DNA from: CALEMW01 sp964343835
Lineage (GTDB): Bacteria; Krumholzibacteriota; Krumholzibacteriia; LZORAL124-64-63
Length of the DNA stretch: 64,000 nt
NCBI GenBank assembly: GCA_964343835.1
Contig: CAYFKR010000005.1
Span: 124,001-188,000, forward strand
Reading direction: 5' to 3'
This document shows, one piece after another, positions 53,995 to 62,994 of the stretch. The stretch's first letter is position 1, and each line of letters begins with the position of its first letter. A program made the translations under genes and the position numbers. The notes under the pieces are model-generated. The model ran no database searches. It was not told the DNA's origin and saw nothing but the letters and a program-made list of their open reading frames with translations.

Positions 53995-54002
53995 GTCAAC
54001 GG

Positions 54003-55286
54003 TCAGCGGACGCCTTCGGCCAGAAACGCCATCAATTCCCCCGCCATCTCCCCATCAGCACCTTCGACGATACCCACGAACCGCCCCTCCCGCCGAACAT
54101 GCGTCGCCCCCTCGGCCAATCCTTTCACCGCCAGCACCTCGTGATACCCCGCCTCGAAATCCTTGGCGTCGTCCTCGGTGTCCCAGTGGGTGGCAAGCAG
54201 CATCAGTATCTGGCCGTCGCGCTCGTAGACGGCGTAGCGGTCGCCGTCCCAGCCTTCGGACAGGGGCACGGCGATGTCGGTCAGGCCGTGCTCCGCGAAC
54301 ACCACGCGCCACTGGAGCTCGCCCAGGGTGTTGGTGCGCAGCTCGCGCCAGCCGTCCAGGAGGCCGCCGCAGTCGCCGGGTTTGGGGAAGCGCACGAACC
54401 CCTCGCGGGCGGCGTACTTCTCCGGGTGGAGGATCTGCTCGGTGGAGATCGGCGGGTCGAGATAGAGCGAATCCACGGCCGCCCAGCCGGCGGCCTGCAC
54501 CTCGAACACGAAGGCGCAGCCCTTGAGGTAGGCGCCGGTCATGGTCTCCATGATGAAGGGCGGGATCACCTTCATGGCGTCCATGGCGTCCTGGAAACCG
54601 TCGCCCAGGTCAACCACGTCCGACTGGGCCTTGGACATGGCCACGAGCTGGTCCGTGCTCATGTTCGCCTGCATGTGGATGGCGGGGCCCACGAGGGCGC
54701 GGTTGGGGGTGACGCCCATCATGTCGTACACGCTGAACAGGGTCATGACGTAGGTGGCCTCGCCCTCCACCACGGCCGCGCGGGCGTGGAGCTCGTCGTC
54801 GTCCAGCAGGCCCGTGGACGGGTCCAGCATGTAGGTGTCCAGGTCGAAGTACTGGTCCTGGAGGCCGTGGACGATCTCGTGGGCCACCACGGGGCGGAAC
54901 ATCATGTCGGGCATGTCGCCCATCACCACGTAGAAGGCCTCGGTGTCGGGGTCGTAGTAGGCGGCGGCCTGACTGAGCATGACGGCCTTCATGGTGGCGC
55001 GGTAGTCATCGATCACGGGGCCGCGGTACAGGCCCACGGCGCGGACCACGGTGTCGTAGTCGGCGGCCAGGTCGTCGGGGATCTGTTCGGCCAGCTCGCG
55101 GTCCAGGTAGGCGTCGAAACGGTCGATGCCCTGGTCGACCACCGGGACGTCGGTGCGGAAGGGCTTCTCGCGGATCTCGGCCACGGAGTGCTGGATGGCG
55201 AGGATGGTGGAGTCCTTGGCGGCGGTGCCGGCGAGGGCCGGGACGGCGAGGACGAGCAGCAGCACGATGATCCTGATCGCGGACAT
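54003..55286 (-). CDS. Exported zinc-metalloprotease-like protein
   Basis: A 427-residue protein with signal peptide (MSAIRIIVLLLVLAVPALAG). It contains VVAHEIVHGLQDQ (His136-Glu137-x-x-His140), a zincin active site, followed about 30 residues on by VVEGEATYVM, which supplies the third zinc ligand (E) as in gluzincin-type peptidases. 'YDPDTEAFYVVMGDMP' just before the motif is also typical of this group of uncharacterised bacterial proteins. The C-terminal third has two repeats of a small alpha/beta unit. It probably acts in the periplasm or outside; the substrate is unknown. It stands alone with its own promoter and terminator. Confidence 0.82.
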   Translation of the reverse strand: MSAIRIIVLLLVLAVPALAGTAAKDSTILAIQHSVAEIREKPFRTDVPVVDQGIDRFDAYLDRELAEQIPDDLAADYDTVVRAVGLYRGPVIDDYRATMKAVMLSQAAAYYDPDTEAFYVVMGDMPDMMFRPVVAHEIVHGLQDQYFDLDTYMLDPSTGLLDDDELHARAAVVEGEATYVMTLFSVYDMMGVTPNRALVGPAIHMQANMSTDQLVAMSKAQSDVVDLGDGFQDAMDAMKVIPPFIMETMTGAYLKGCAFVFEVQAAGWAAVDSLYLDPPISTEQILHPEKYAAREGFVRFPKPGDCGGLLDGWRELRTNTLGELQWRVVFAEHGLTDIAVPLSEGWDGDRYAVYERDGQILMLLATHWDTEDDAKDFEAGYHEVLAVKGLAEGATHVRREGRFVGIVEGADGEMAGELMAFLAEGVR

Positions 55287-55330
55287 GATTCCCTCCGGGT
55301 TCGACGGTCCCCCAACGACGATACGGCCGG

Positions 55331-55359
55331 ATCATAGCCCGGCGCGGGGGACGGGTCAC
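55331..55359 (-). promoter_or_regulatory. Sigma70-type promoter of the exported protease-like gene
   Basis: On the minus strand GTGACC (55359 to 55354), a 17-base spacer and TATGAT (55336 to 55331). The -10 is strong and the -35 partial; the start is at 55286. Confidence 0.5.
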
Positions 55360-55406
55360 GACGGAACTCGCTTCAGCAGGCGGTCCGGGCGGCCGATGCA
55401 ACGACC

Positions 55407-56114
55407 ATGAGACATCGAACCTGCTGCAGAGGGACCCTGTTCCCCATCCTCCTGATCCTCGCCCTGGCACTGCCGGCTCTGGCCGGCCCCCGCGCCATGG
55501 CCGTCTACTCCCTGGACACCCGCGACTACAACTCCCTCTCGCTCTACATGATGAGCGATCGGCTGCCCCTCGACCTCGACTTCTGGGGGCTGACCGACCT
55601 GCACGGCGAGCAGGGGAACGCCGCGGAGCGCCGCAACCTGGTGCGCAGCTTCTCCGAATATCGGCTCACCTGGGCCGGAGCGAGCGGCGGCCTGTTCGGG
55701 GTGAAGAGCCTCGGCATCCAGGGCGAGCTCAACGACATGACGCCCGCACGGCCGGCCGTGGTCCGCGTCGGCCTGTCGTGGACGCCCACGGTGACCCCGC
55801 CGACCATCGGCCCCTTCGGCGGCATGCCCTGGCGCCTCAACTGGCGCGTGCATCCGTGGGAGAGCGACGACGAGGGCTGGCAGGCCAGCCTCAACTACCT
55901 GCTGCCCCTGTCGCCGGGCCTGTGGATCACCGGCTTCCTGGACCGCGACGCCCATCCCGACGGCGACGCCCGCTGGGTGTTCGAGCCCCAGCTCAACGTG
56001 CGCATCCACGAGCGGACGTGGTTCGTGGTGGAGTACCGGTACAACGGGTACGAGGACGCGGCGCCCGGGCTCGACGGCACGGGCTGGTCCGCGGGGCTGA
56101 GGATCGATCTGTAG
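55407..56114 (+). CDS. Exported beta-rich protein, probably outer membrane
   Basis: A 235-residue protein with signal peptide (MRHRTCCRGTLFPILLILALALPALAG). It alternates strands rich in Trp and Tyr ('DFWGLTDLHGEQGN', 'SEYRLTWAGASGG', 'GWQASLNYLLPLSPGLWITGFLDRD', 'QLNVRIHERTWFVVEYRYNGYE') and ends 'GWSAGLRIDL', which fits an eight-stranded barrel. I recognise no family. The ribosome site before the ATG is poor, so the start is less certain. It is followed by a bidirectional terminator. Confidence 0.75.
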   Translation: MRHRTCCRGTLFPILLILALALPALAGPRAMAVYSLDTRDYNSLSLYMMSDRLPLDLDFWGLTDLHGEQGNAAERRNLVRSFSEYRLTWAGASGGLFGVKSLGIQGELNDMTPARPAVVRVGLSWTPTVTPPTIGPFGGMPWRLNWRVHPWESDDEGWQASLNYLLPLSPGLWITGFLDRDAHPDGDARWVFEPQLNVRIHERTWFVVEYRYNGYEDAAPGLDGTGWSAGLRIDL

Positions 56115-56133
56115 GGTGGAATGATCGCGATGG

Positions 56134-56164
56134 AAAAGGGCCGGCCTGAACGGGCCGGCCCTTC
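56134..56164. terminator. Bidirectional intrinsic terminator
   Basis: AAGGGCCGGCC (56136-56146) pairs with GGCCGGCCCTT (56153-56163), with A and T flanks. It lies between the convergent genes ending at 56114 and 56171. Confidence 0.85.
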
Positions 56165-56170
56165 GCATTC

Positions 56171-56917
56171 CTAGAACCGGACGCCGAGCCCGGTCGTCGT
56201 CTTCCAGTCCGTGGTCTCGACGCCCTCCGGCGGAGCCGAATCGTATTCCACCGCACCGCCCACCCGCAGCACCAGCGCATCGGTCAGCGCCACGTTCAGG
56301 GAGATGTTGCCCATGGCACGCCGGTCGGCGAAGTCGGACCACAGGGGCTGGATGAAGCCCACGCCGCTGACCGACGTGGCTTCCGTCAGCTTGCGCGACA
56401 CGTGCAGGAACGCGGAGAGGCGCTGGTCGGTATCGCTGTCCGGTTCGTCCTCGATGCGCTCGATCTCCACCATGTGAGTGGCGCCCACGGACAGGCTGCC
56501 GTGCTCGTCGTCCAGCACGTCCCAGCGCGCGCCCAGGCCGGTCAGCCAGCGCGACTGGAGCCGCTGGAAGGGGTTGTGCTGGAGCTGGACGAAGGCGATC
56601 GAGTGCACCGATCCCGCCAGCCCGTGGTTGTGGCGCAGGTGGCCCACCACCGAGCGGGCCGATTCCACCGCGTTGGTCTCCTGGTACTCGGCGTCGCCCT
56701 GGAGGCGCCACACCGAGGCCTCGCGGTTCCAGATCACGCGACCGCCGGTGCCGAGGGTGATGCGGTCGGTGTTGCCGCCCGCGGCGCTGAAGCTGCCGTC
56801 CAGGCCGCCGGACCAGCCGGTGCCTTCGGGGTCCGCGTCGCCCAGGGTGTTGAGGATGACCCCGGCGCAGGCGGGGACGGCGGCCAGCAGCAGGGCGATC
56901 ACGACGACGGTTCTCAC
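56171..56917 (-). CDS. DUF481 outer-membrane protein
   Basis: A 248-residue protein beginning with GTG at 56917, overlapping the upstream stop by four bases (GTGA). Signal peptide VRTVVVIALLLAAVPACAG. The mature part matches DUF481 (YdiY-like salt-induced barrel) features: 'GWSGGLDGSFSAAGGNTDRITLGTGGRVIW' and repeated 'W.....Y......'-type strands, ending 'TTDWKTTTGLGVRF' with a terminal Phe. A barrel of about 12 strands is likely. It is the last gene of a six-gene operon with a cyclase, a channel and a peptidase, which suggests a role in envelope or osmotic homeostasis. Confidence 0.85.
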   Translation of the reverse strand: MRTVVVIALLLAAVPACAGVILNTLGDADPEGTGWSGGLDGSFSAAGGNTDRITLGTGGRVIWNREASVWRLQGDAEYQETNAVESARSVVGHLRHNHGLAGSVHSIAFVQLQHNPFQRLQSRWLTGLGARWDVLDDEHGSLSVGATHMVEIERIEDEPDSDTDQRLSAFLHVSRKLTEATSVSGVGFIQPLWSDFADRRAMGNISLNVALTDALVLRVGGAVEYDSAPPEGVETTDWKTTTGLGVRF

Positions 56918-58524
56918 GGGCGACCTCGCTTCACGATGTTCTTCAGTCGGTTGAGGATGCCGGACTTCTCCAGCACGACGGGCGCCCTGTCGGCCCGCTC
57001 GCGGGCCAGGGCCTCCAGGGAGGCGCGGTTCTTCTCGGTGCGCTCGGCCGCCAGCTCGCTCAGCCGCGCCGGCACGTCGGGGTGCACGGCGAGCAGGGCG
57101 CGGAAGGCCTCGGGGCCGAACTCCAGCAGTCGTGACGACTCCGCCACCGTGATGGTGGCGCTCCGAGGCACGCCCGTCAGGGCGCCCATCTCGCCCACCA
57201 CACAGCCCGGGGACAGGGTGAACTCGGCGGCCGTCTCGCCGTCGGCGGATACGGTGCCGGCGAGTTCGCCGGTGGCCAGGATCCAGAACGTCTCGCCGTC
57301 GTCGCCCTGGGAGCAGAGGGTCTCGCCGCTGGTCCAGGGCTGGCTCCTGACCAGCGGGGCGATGCCCTCGAGGGCGGTGCGGTCCAGGAGCGGGTTCCCC
57401 TCGGCGTCCAGGAGCAGCGACGTGCACAGGTCCGACGCCTCCAGGGCGTCCACCACGGACTCCAGCTCCACGTCCGACGGCGGCAGCTTGCGCTGGTTGT
57501 AGACCACGGCCATGAAGTCGTTGAGGAGCTTGTCGCTCATGGGGAAGGGGATCTCGATGCCGCGGCGCTTGAACTTGTACCAGATCATCCGGTTCACCTC
57601 GCCGTCGATGGCGACGTGGCGCGGATAGTCCGACGTCCAGTACATCAGGCGGTAGTTGATGCCGAAGTCCAGGTATGCCGTGATGGACACCGTCGGCTCC
57701 GGTGCGCGCTTGACCTCGGGCACGCTCCTGGCGGCCTCGAGCAGCGCGGCGATCACCTCGTCCGGCTCGTCGCTGTAGCTGGCGCCCACTTCCACCCGGT
57801 GCATGCGCATGGGGGTGGGGTCGTTCAGGTTGTGGACGCGCGCCTCGGCCACCTTCGCGTTGGGGATCACGTGCAGGTGGCCGCCGCGGGTGCGGATGCG
57901 GGTCTCGCGCCAGTTGGTGGTGACGACCTTGCCCTCGATGCCGTCGATCTCGATCCACAACCCCGGCTTCAGCGTGCGCACCAGGTGCAGGGACATGCCC
58001 GCCAGCAGGTTGCCCAGCACGCCCTGCAGCGCGAAACCGATCACGGCCGACAGCAGGGCCGTGGACGCCAGCAGCGGCCCGATGTCGATGCCCATCTCCA
58101 CGCGCAGCACCAGGAAGGCCACCGCCATCACCAGCACGCCGCGCAGGATCCGCTCCAGCAGGTCAGGAACCGGGAAGGCGCGACGCCGCCAGCGGAACAG
58201 GGACTTCACGATCCCTTCCAGCAGCAGCACGCCGAGCACGCCGATCCAGAACATGCGCCAGGCGGTCAGGTGGTCCGCCCGGTCCGCGATCCAGCCGCCG
58301 ACGTGGGCGTTGGGGGAGACCGCCAGCACCGCCAGCTCGGTCAGGGCCAGCACCAGCAGGGGCCGCGACACGTGGGCCAGCAGGTCCACGAGCAGCGATC
58401 CGAGGCCGGCGCCGCCCAGGTCGCGGTGCAGGCGCTTGCGCAGGGGTCCGCTCACGCCGGAGGCGACGAGCCACAGCAGCAGCAGCACCAGGATCTCGAT
58501 GACAGTGGGCAGGTAGGCGTTCAA
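56914..58524 (-). CDS. MscS-like channel with C-terminal cyclic-nucleotide-binding domain (bCNG type)
   Basis: A 536-residue protein. A TTG at 58524 with AGGAAGGA in front is the likely start; the frame is open to 58584 without similarity. Five hydrophobic segments are followed by the MscS pore and beta-domain ('ALLSAVIGFALQGVLGNLLAGMSLHLVRTLKPGLWIEIDGIEGKV' in parts). The last 130 residues are a cNMP-binding domain with phosphate-binding-cassette residues in GEMGALTGVPRSATI (Glu and Arg). This is the architecture of bacterial cyclic-nucleotide-gated channels, which usually respond weakly to tension. A cyclase and a metallo-hydrolase lie just upstream in the same operon. Confidence 0.92.
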   Translation of the reverse strand: MNAYLPTVIEILVLLLLWLVASGVSGPLRKRLHRDLGGAGLGSLLVDLLAHVSRPLLVLALTELAVLAVSPNAHVGGWIADRADHLTAWRMFWIGVLGVLLLEGIVKSLFRWRRRAFPVPDLLERILRGVLVMAVAFLVLRVEMGIDIGPLLASTALLSAVIGFALQGVLGNLLAGMSLHLVRTLKPGLWIEIDGIEGKVVTTNWRETRIRTRGGHLHVIPNAKVAEARVHNLNDPTPMRMHRVEVGASYSDEPDEVIAALLEAARSVPEVKRAPEPTVSITAYLDFGINYRLMYWTSDYPRHVAIDGEVNRMIWYKFKRRGIEIPFPMSDKLLNDFMAVVYNQRKLPPSDVELESVVDALEASDLCTSLLLDAEGNPLLDRTALEGIAPLVRSQPWTSGETLCSQGDDGETFWILATGELAGTVSADGETAAEFTLSPGCVVGEMGALTGVPRSATITVAESSRLLEFGPEAFRALLAVHPDVPARLSELAAERTEKNRASLEALARERADRAPVVLEKSGILNRLKNIVKRGRP

Positions 58525-58537
58525 GGGAGGTCCTTCC

Positions 58538-59365
58538 TCAGCGGTCCAGGTCCACGACCATGCCCTGGCGGGCGAGGGCCGCATGGTTCCAGAGTCCGGT
58601 CACGTGGTCGTCGAGGGTGTCGAGACGGTCGTCGTCGGCGTGGGGGGCGTGGTGGGTGATCAGCAGCCTTGCGGCGTCGGCGGAGCGGGCCGCTTCCACG
58701 CACTCGTCCAGGGAACTGTGACCCCAGCCGGCCCGATCGGGCAGCTCGTCGGCGGTGAAATGGCCGTCCATGACCAGCAGGTCGACACCGCGCCACAGGT
58801 CCAGCAGGGCCTCGCGCCGGGCCGGGCCGGCGGCGGCCCACTCGATGTCGGTGGCGAAGGCCAGCGACGTGCCGGTGGCGGGCTCGTCCACGCGCCAGGA
58901 GGTGCAGCCGTTGGGGTGGGGCACCGCCTCGCCGCGCAATCGCAGGCCGCCGACGGTCATGGCCGGCGACGGATTGCCGAGGCCGATGCATTCGACCGTC
59001 GCGGGTACGTCGTCCAGGCCCAGGGGCCACAGCGGCGGCGACAGCAGGCGCTCCAGGGCTTCGCGAGGGCCGTCGTCGCCCGCGCTCGCGAGGGTGATGC
59101 GCGCGTCGGGATCGAACAGGGCCGCCAACATGGGGAGGCCGACGACATGGTCCAGGTGCAGGTGGGAGAAGACGATCGAGATGGCGGGGTCGGCCCGCTC
59201 CGCCAGTACGTCGTTGGCGGGGTGAATGCCGGAGCCGGCGTCCAGCAGCAGGCTCTCGCCGCCCGCACCGGTGACCAGCAGGCACGTGGTGTGGCCGCCG
59301 TAGCGCTGGAAGGCCGGTTCGGCGCGGGGGGTGGTTCCGCGCACGCCGCCGAAGAGGATCCTCAT
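58538..59365 (-). CDS. Metallo-beta-lactamase-fold hydrolase (possible phosphodiesterase)
   Basis: A 275-residue protein with the MBL metal motif FSHLHLDHVVGLP (HxHxDH), an opening MRILFGGVRGTTP typical of the RNase Z/PhnP-like branch, and later DGHFTADEL and LLITHHAPHADD, which supply further metal ligands. Related proteins cleave phosphodiesters, including cyclic nucleotides. Position between a cyclase and a cyclic-nucleotide-binding channel makes a cAMP-degrading role attractive but unproven. The ATG at 59365 gives the family-typical start; a GTG two codons earlier directly abuts the cyclase stop. Confidence 0.88.
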   Translation of the reverse strand: MRILFGGVRGTTPRAEPAFQRYGGHTTCLLVTGAGGESLLLDAGSGIHPANDVLAERADPAISIVFSHLHLDHVVGLPMLAALFDPDARITLASAGDDGPREALERLLSPPLWPLGLDDVPATVECIGLGNPSPAMTVGGLRLRGEAVPHPNGCTSWRVDEPATGTSLAFATDIEWAAAGPARREALLDLWRGVDLLVMDGHFTADELPDRAGWGHSSLDECVEAARSADAARLLITHHAPHADDDRLDTLDDHVTGLWNHAALARQGMVVDLDR

Positions 59366-59371
59366 CTCCAC

Positions 59372-61405
59372 CTACTTGCTCGTCAGGTTCCAGTCGCCGG
59401 TGAACGGTTCGCCCGCCTCGCGGGCTTCGCGGCAGCGGTCGGCGAACCGGGCCGCCACGGGATCATCGTCCACCGCGGCGAAGATGGCCAGCGCCGCGTC
59501 CAGGTCGCCCGCCCGGAGGCGCTCGAGCCCCTCGTCGAAGCGGACCACCGCCGCCGGCCGCTCGTCGCCCGCCAGCCCGATCAGGTGATGCACGGGGACC
59601 GGTTCGCCGCGGCCCACCACGCGCACGGTTCCCAGGTCGCGGACCTGGACGGCGTCGCGGGCGGCGGCGAGGGTGGGGCCGCTGATCATGGTGTCGGAGG
59701 CGAAGGCCTTGTTGGCGCCCTCGAGGCGCGACGCCAGGTTGGCGGCGTCGCCCAGCACCGTGTAGTCGAAGCGCTGGTGGGAGCCCATGTTGCCCACCAC
59801 CACGTGGCCGGTGTGCAGGCCCATGCGCATGGTCAGGTCGCGGCCGCAGCGCTCGCGGAAGGCGGGGCGCCGCTCGGCGAGTTTCCGCTGGCAGCGCACA
59901 GCGGCGCGGCAGGCGCGCTCGGCGTGGTCGGGCTGCTCGAGGGGTGCGTTCCAGAAGGCGATGATGGCGTCGCCCTCGTACTTGTCGAGGGTGCCGCCCT
60001 CCTCCAGGATGATGTCGGTCATGTCGGTGAGGTAGTCGTTGAGCAGGGCCGTCAGCTCCTCGGGATCGAGGCCCTCGCTCAGGCTCGTGAACCCCGCCAG
60101 GTCCGAGAACATGATGGTGAGCTCGCGACGCTCGCCGCCCAGCTTCAGCGCATCGGGATCGTCCAGGATGCGCTCGATGACCGCCGGGCTCAGGTAGTGC
60201 CGGAAGGCCGACTTGATGAACCGGCGCTGGCGACCCTCCACGGCGTAGTTCCGCGCCATCCCCCCGAACAGGGCCGCCGCCACGCCCACGGTGCCGGGCA
60301 GCACGGGCCACCAGAGGCCCGCGCCGTAGGCGGCCGCGCCCAGCAGGGCGGGCAGGGGCAGCATCACCACCGTCAGGACTACCGATCCGCGCGCCCGTAG
60401 CCCGGAGGTGACGGCCACGCCCGCGGCCAGGGCCAGGGCGATCACGCCCAGGGCGGCGGCGGCGGCGGGCGCGGTGCGCATGAAGCCGTCGGACAGCAGG
60501 TTGTCGACGACGGTGGCGTGCACCAGCACGCCGGGGCTCACGCGGCTCACGGGGGTGGAGCGCAGGTCCAGCAGGCCGGGGGCGCTGAAGCCGAAGAGGA
60601 CGTGGGCACCCGCGAACGCGGCGGGGTCGATGGTGGGCTCGCCGCCCTCCAGAAGCCTCAGCTCCGACTGGAGCACGGCGGCGGCGGCGTAGGTGCGGAA
60701 CACGTCGGGGGCGCCGCGCCAGCGGAGCAGGGCGGAGCCGTCGGCGGCCACGGGGATGGAGCGGTCGCCGAGGCGCAGCGTGCCGGCGTCCAGGACCGGC
60801 GGCGCGTCGACGCCCGCGGCCACCATCCAGCCGCCCGTGCCCAGCGACGGCACCAGCTCGCCGTCGAGGCGGCGTACCAGGCCGGCGCGGCGGACCACGC
60901 CGTCGGGGTCGGGGGTGTCGCTCACGTTGGCGACCAGGCGGCTCGTGGCCGTGACCTCGGGGATGGGGTCGGTGGCGCCGGCGGCGTCCAGAGAGCCGGG
61001 CTCGACGTGCAGGAACCGCGCGCCCACGAACATGCCGCTGCGGGCGATGGCGGCGGCGAAGGCCTCGTCGTCCCACACGCCGTAGGTGGACGGTTCGGTG
61101 GTCAGCACGTCGAAGGATACGGAGCGGGCGCCGCCCCGGGCGCAGAAGTCCAGGACGGGGCCGTAGACCTCCCGGGGCCAGGGCCACGACAGGCCGTTCT
61201 CCTGCTGGCCCCAGTCCAGGCTCGCCTGGTCCAGCAGCACGAGCACGACGTCGTCGGTGGCGGGACCGGGACGGGCCATGAGCTGCACGCGCCAGTCCCA
61301 GCTCGTGCGCTCCCAGCCGTCGAGGGCGTGGGTGGACCACAGCAGCAGGGCCAGGGCAGCTGCCCCGGCCCCGATGATCAGGCCGTGCCGACGCGCGGAC
61401 GACAC
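59372..61405 (-). CDS. CHASE2-domain class III adenylate cyclase
   Basis: A 677-residue membrane protein starting with GTG. An N-terminal helix is followed by a periplasmic CHASE2 sensor (residues 30-300, 'VVLVLLDQASLDWG', ending 'SPGVLVHATVVDNLL'), then three transmembrane helices and a class III cyclase domain. Catalytic residues are present: metal Asp in MFSDLAGFT and KYEGDAI, the adenine-selective Lys in LDKYEG, Asp in VLGDAANLASRLE with the transition-state Asn/Arg. It should make cAMP in response to an unknown periplasmic signal. A short helical C-terminal tail resembles a TPR. It lies two bases after the M48 gene. Confidence 0.94.
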   Translation of the reverse strand: MSSARRHGLIIGAGAAALALLLWSTHALDGWERTSWDWRVQLMARPGPATDDVVLVLLDQASLDWGQQENGLSWPWPREVYGPVLDFCARGGARSVSFDVLTTEPSTYGVWDDEAFAAAIARSGMFVGARFLHVEPGSLDAAGATDPIPEVTATSRLVANVSDTPDPDGVVRRAGLVRRLDGELVPSLGTGGWMVAAGVDAPPVLDAGTLRLGDRSIPVAADGSALLRWRGAPDVFRTYAAAAVLQSELRLLEGGEPTIDPAAFAGAHVLFGFSAPGLLDLRSTPVSRVSPGVLVHATVVDNLLSDGFMRTAPAAAAALGVIALALAAGVAVTSGLRARGSVVLTVVMLPLPALLGAAAYGAGLWWPVLPGTVGVAAALFGGMARNYAVEGRQRRFIKSAFRHYLSPAVIERILDDPDALKLGGERRELTIMFSDLAGFTSLSEGLDPEELTALLNDYLTDMTDIILEEGGTLDKYEGDAIIAFWNAPLEQPDHAERACRAAVRCQRKLAERRPAFRERCGRDLTMRMGLHTGHVVVGNMGSHQRFDYTVLGDAANLASRLEGANKAFASDTMISGPTLAAARDAVQVRDLGTVRVVGRGEPVPVHHLIGLAGDERPAAVVRFDEGLERLRAGDLDAALAIFAAVDDDPVAARFADRCREAREAGEPFTGDWNLTSK

Positions 61406-61407
61406 GC

Positions 61408-62310
61408 CTACGCGCCGCCCACGACCCGGAAGCGGGTCTCGCGTGCGGCGTTGGCCGGTGTCGGATCGGCGGCGGGCATGGCGCCGCTCACCTCGTCCAC
61501 CCGGTCGCCGGGAGAGGGGTGCGTCCTGGCGAAGCCCGGCCCCGACGGGTTCCAGCGTTCGCCCATGGCCTCGAGCATGCGGACCAGGGCCTGCGGGTCG
61601 TAGCCGGTGCGGGCCAGGATGATCGCGGCGTCACGGTCGGCCTGGTGCTCCTGGCCGCGGGCGTAGCCGCTGTTGATCAGGGTCTGGGTGACGTCGGTGA
61701 TGCTGGCCTCGAAGTCCTCGGCGAGCTGCTTCACGTCCTCGTCGCCCAGGTTGCGGGCGGCCTCCACCGACAGGATGGTCAACGCCGACGTCAGCCGGCT
61801 CGCCTCGATGGACTGCAGGCCGTCGCGGTTCTGCACGTGGGCCACCTCGTGGGCCAGCACCGCCGCCAGCTCGTCCTCGGTGGTGCACAGGGACACCAGT
61901 CCCCGCGTCACCAGGATCAGGCCGCCGGGCGCGGCGAAGGCGTTGATCTCGTCGCTGTCCACCATCAGGAAGTGGTAACCGCCGAAGGTCTCGGGCCGGT
62001 CCGACGCCATGGCCAGGGTCTGGCCGAGGGTGTTGAGGTAGGCCGTCGCGTCGCGGTCGTCCACGGCGGGGTAGTCCCGCAGGATCGACGCCGCCACGGC
62101 GCGCCCGATGTAGTACTCCTGCTCGGGCGTGATGTCCTCGAAGCTCTTGGCGAAGGCCTGGCCCGTCCGGTTGATGGACTCGGCCTGCTGTTCGCTGATC
62201 ATGCCGCTGCCCTGGGCCATCTGGGTGCCGAGGGTGGTGACGGTGCTGCAGCCGGCGATCAGGGCCGCGACGGCGGCCAGCGCCAGCAGGGGAAGGAGGA
62301 TGCGCTTCAT
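61408..62310 (-). CDS. M48-family metallopeptidase lipoprotein
   Basis: A 300-residue lipoprotein (signal ending LIAGC, Cys21). The peptidase motif LAHEVAHVQNRDG (His154-Glu155-x-x-His158) and the third ligand in QEHQADRDAA mark an M48C (BepA/YcaL/LoiP-like) periplasmic protease. Members act in outer-membrane quality control. 'DSDEINAFAAPGGLILVTRGL' is the usual family strand before the active site. The start overlaps the preceding stop by one base (TAATG). It is the second gene of a six-gene operon. Confidence 0.94.
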   Translation of the reverse strand: MKRILLPLLALAAVAALIAGCSTVTTLGTQMAQGSGMISEQQAESINRTGQAFAKSFEDITPEQEYYIGRAVAASILRDYPAVDDRDATAYLNTLGQTLAMASDRPETFGGYHFLMVDSDEINAFAAPGGLILVTRGLVSLCTTEDELAAVLAHEVAHVQNRDGLQSIEASRLTSALTILSVEAARNLGDEDVKQLAEDFEASITDVTQTLINSGYARGQEHQADRDAAIILARTGYDPQALVRMLEAMGERWNPSGPGFARTHPSPGDRVDEVSGAMPAADPTPANAARETRFRVVGGA

Positions 62311-62792
62311 TACTCGCCTCCCTTCGGCTCGACGGCGCCGGCGGCCAGGAAGGCGCGGGCCTCGTCGGCGGTCACCACGATGGTCTCCATGCGGTCCACC
62401 CACGTGTAGTCGACGTCGGGATTCTCGGCGCGGAAGCGAGCCTCCACCTCGTCGTTGAAGCCCTTGCCGGCCAGGGCGAGCTCCTCGCCGGAGGCGCCCA
62501 CGTCGGCGTCGCGGTCGCCGGAGCGCAGGACCACGCGCTTCTCCGTGAGGGCCGAGGCGTGGATCCAGCCTTCGCCGTCGTCGCCGCGGGCGCGGGTCCA
62601 GCCGCCGCGGTTCTCCAGGATCTCCAGCCGGTCGCCGTAGGACACGGTGGCGGCCACCTTGCCCAGGAACGAGGGCTTGTCGCGGAGCTGGCCCTCGCGG
62701 ACCTGGACGCTCTGCATCTGGGTCGCGGCCCAGGCCAGCGCGGTGGTCAGGACCACGGCCAGCAGCAGGAGGAGACGTCGCACACCACCCAT
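62310..62792 (-). CDS. Exported SH3-like domain protein
   Basis: A 160-residue protein with a hydrophobic N terminus (MGGVRRLLLLLAVVLTTALAWAA). The bacterial SH3 domain is seen in 'MQSVQVREGQLRDKPSFLGKVAATVSYGDRLEILENRGGWTRARGDDGEGWIHASAL' in parts (RDKPS...G.V......L.....GGW..V....G.GW). The rest is acidic and helical. Such domains bind cell-wall peptides. GGGAGAA precedes the ATG at 62792. As the first gene of the operon it is followed by the M48 peptidase with a one-base overlap. Confidence 0.87.
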   Translation of the reverse strand: MGGVRRLLLLLAVVLTTALAWAATQMQSVQVREGQLRDKPSFLGKVAATVSYGDRLEILENRGGWTRARGDDGEGWIHASALTEKRVVLRSGDRDADVGASGEELALAGKGFNDEVEARFRAENPDVDYTWVDRMETIVVTADEARAFLAAGAVEPKGGE

Positions 62793-62932
62793 GGATGGTT
62801 CTCCCTTCGGGTCGGAATCGGGCTCGGTTCGATGTCGATCGATCAAAGGATATCATCCGCGACGACACCCGCGCCAGTTTTTCGCGGAGTACGCAAATTC
62901 AAGAGTCATTTGATCTTATGTTACCTGATATC

Positions 62933-62960
62933 TTGAAAACGGCGATTCGTGTGCTACGAT
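62933..62960 (+). promoter_or_regulatory. Sigma70-type promoter of the channel-like gene
   Basis: TTGAAA (62933-62938), a 16-base spacer and TACGAT (62955-62960) lie in an AT-rich patch 35 bases before the ATG at 62995. Confidence 0.55.
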
Positions 62961-62994
62961 TTACCCTTCACCCAAGCCCGGAAAGGGACCCGCC

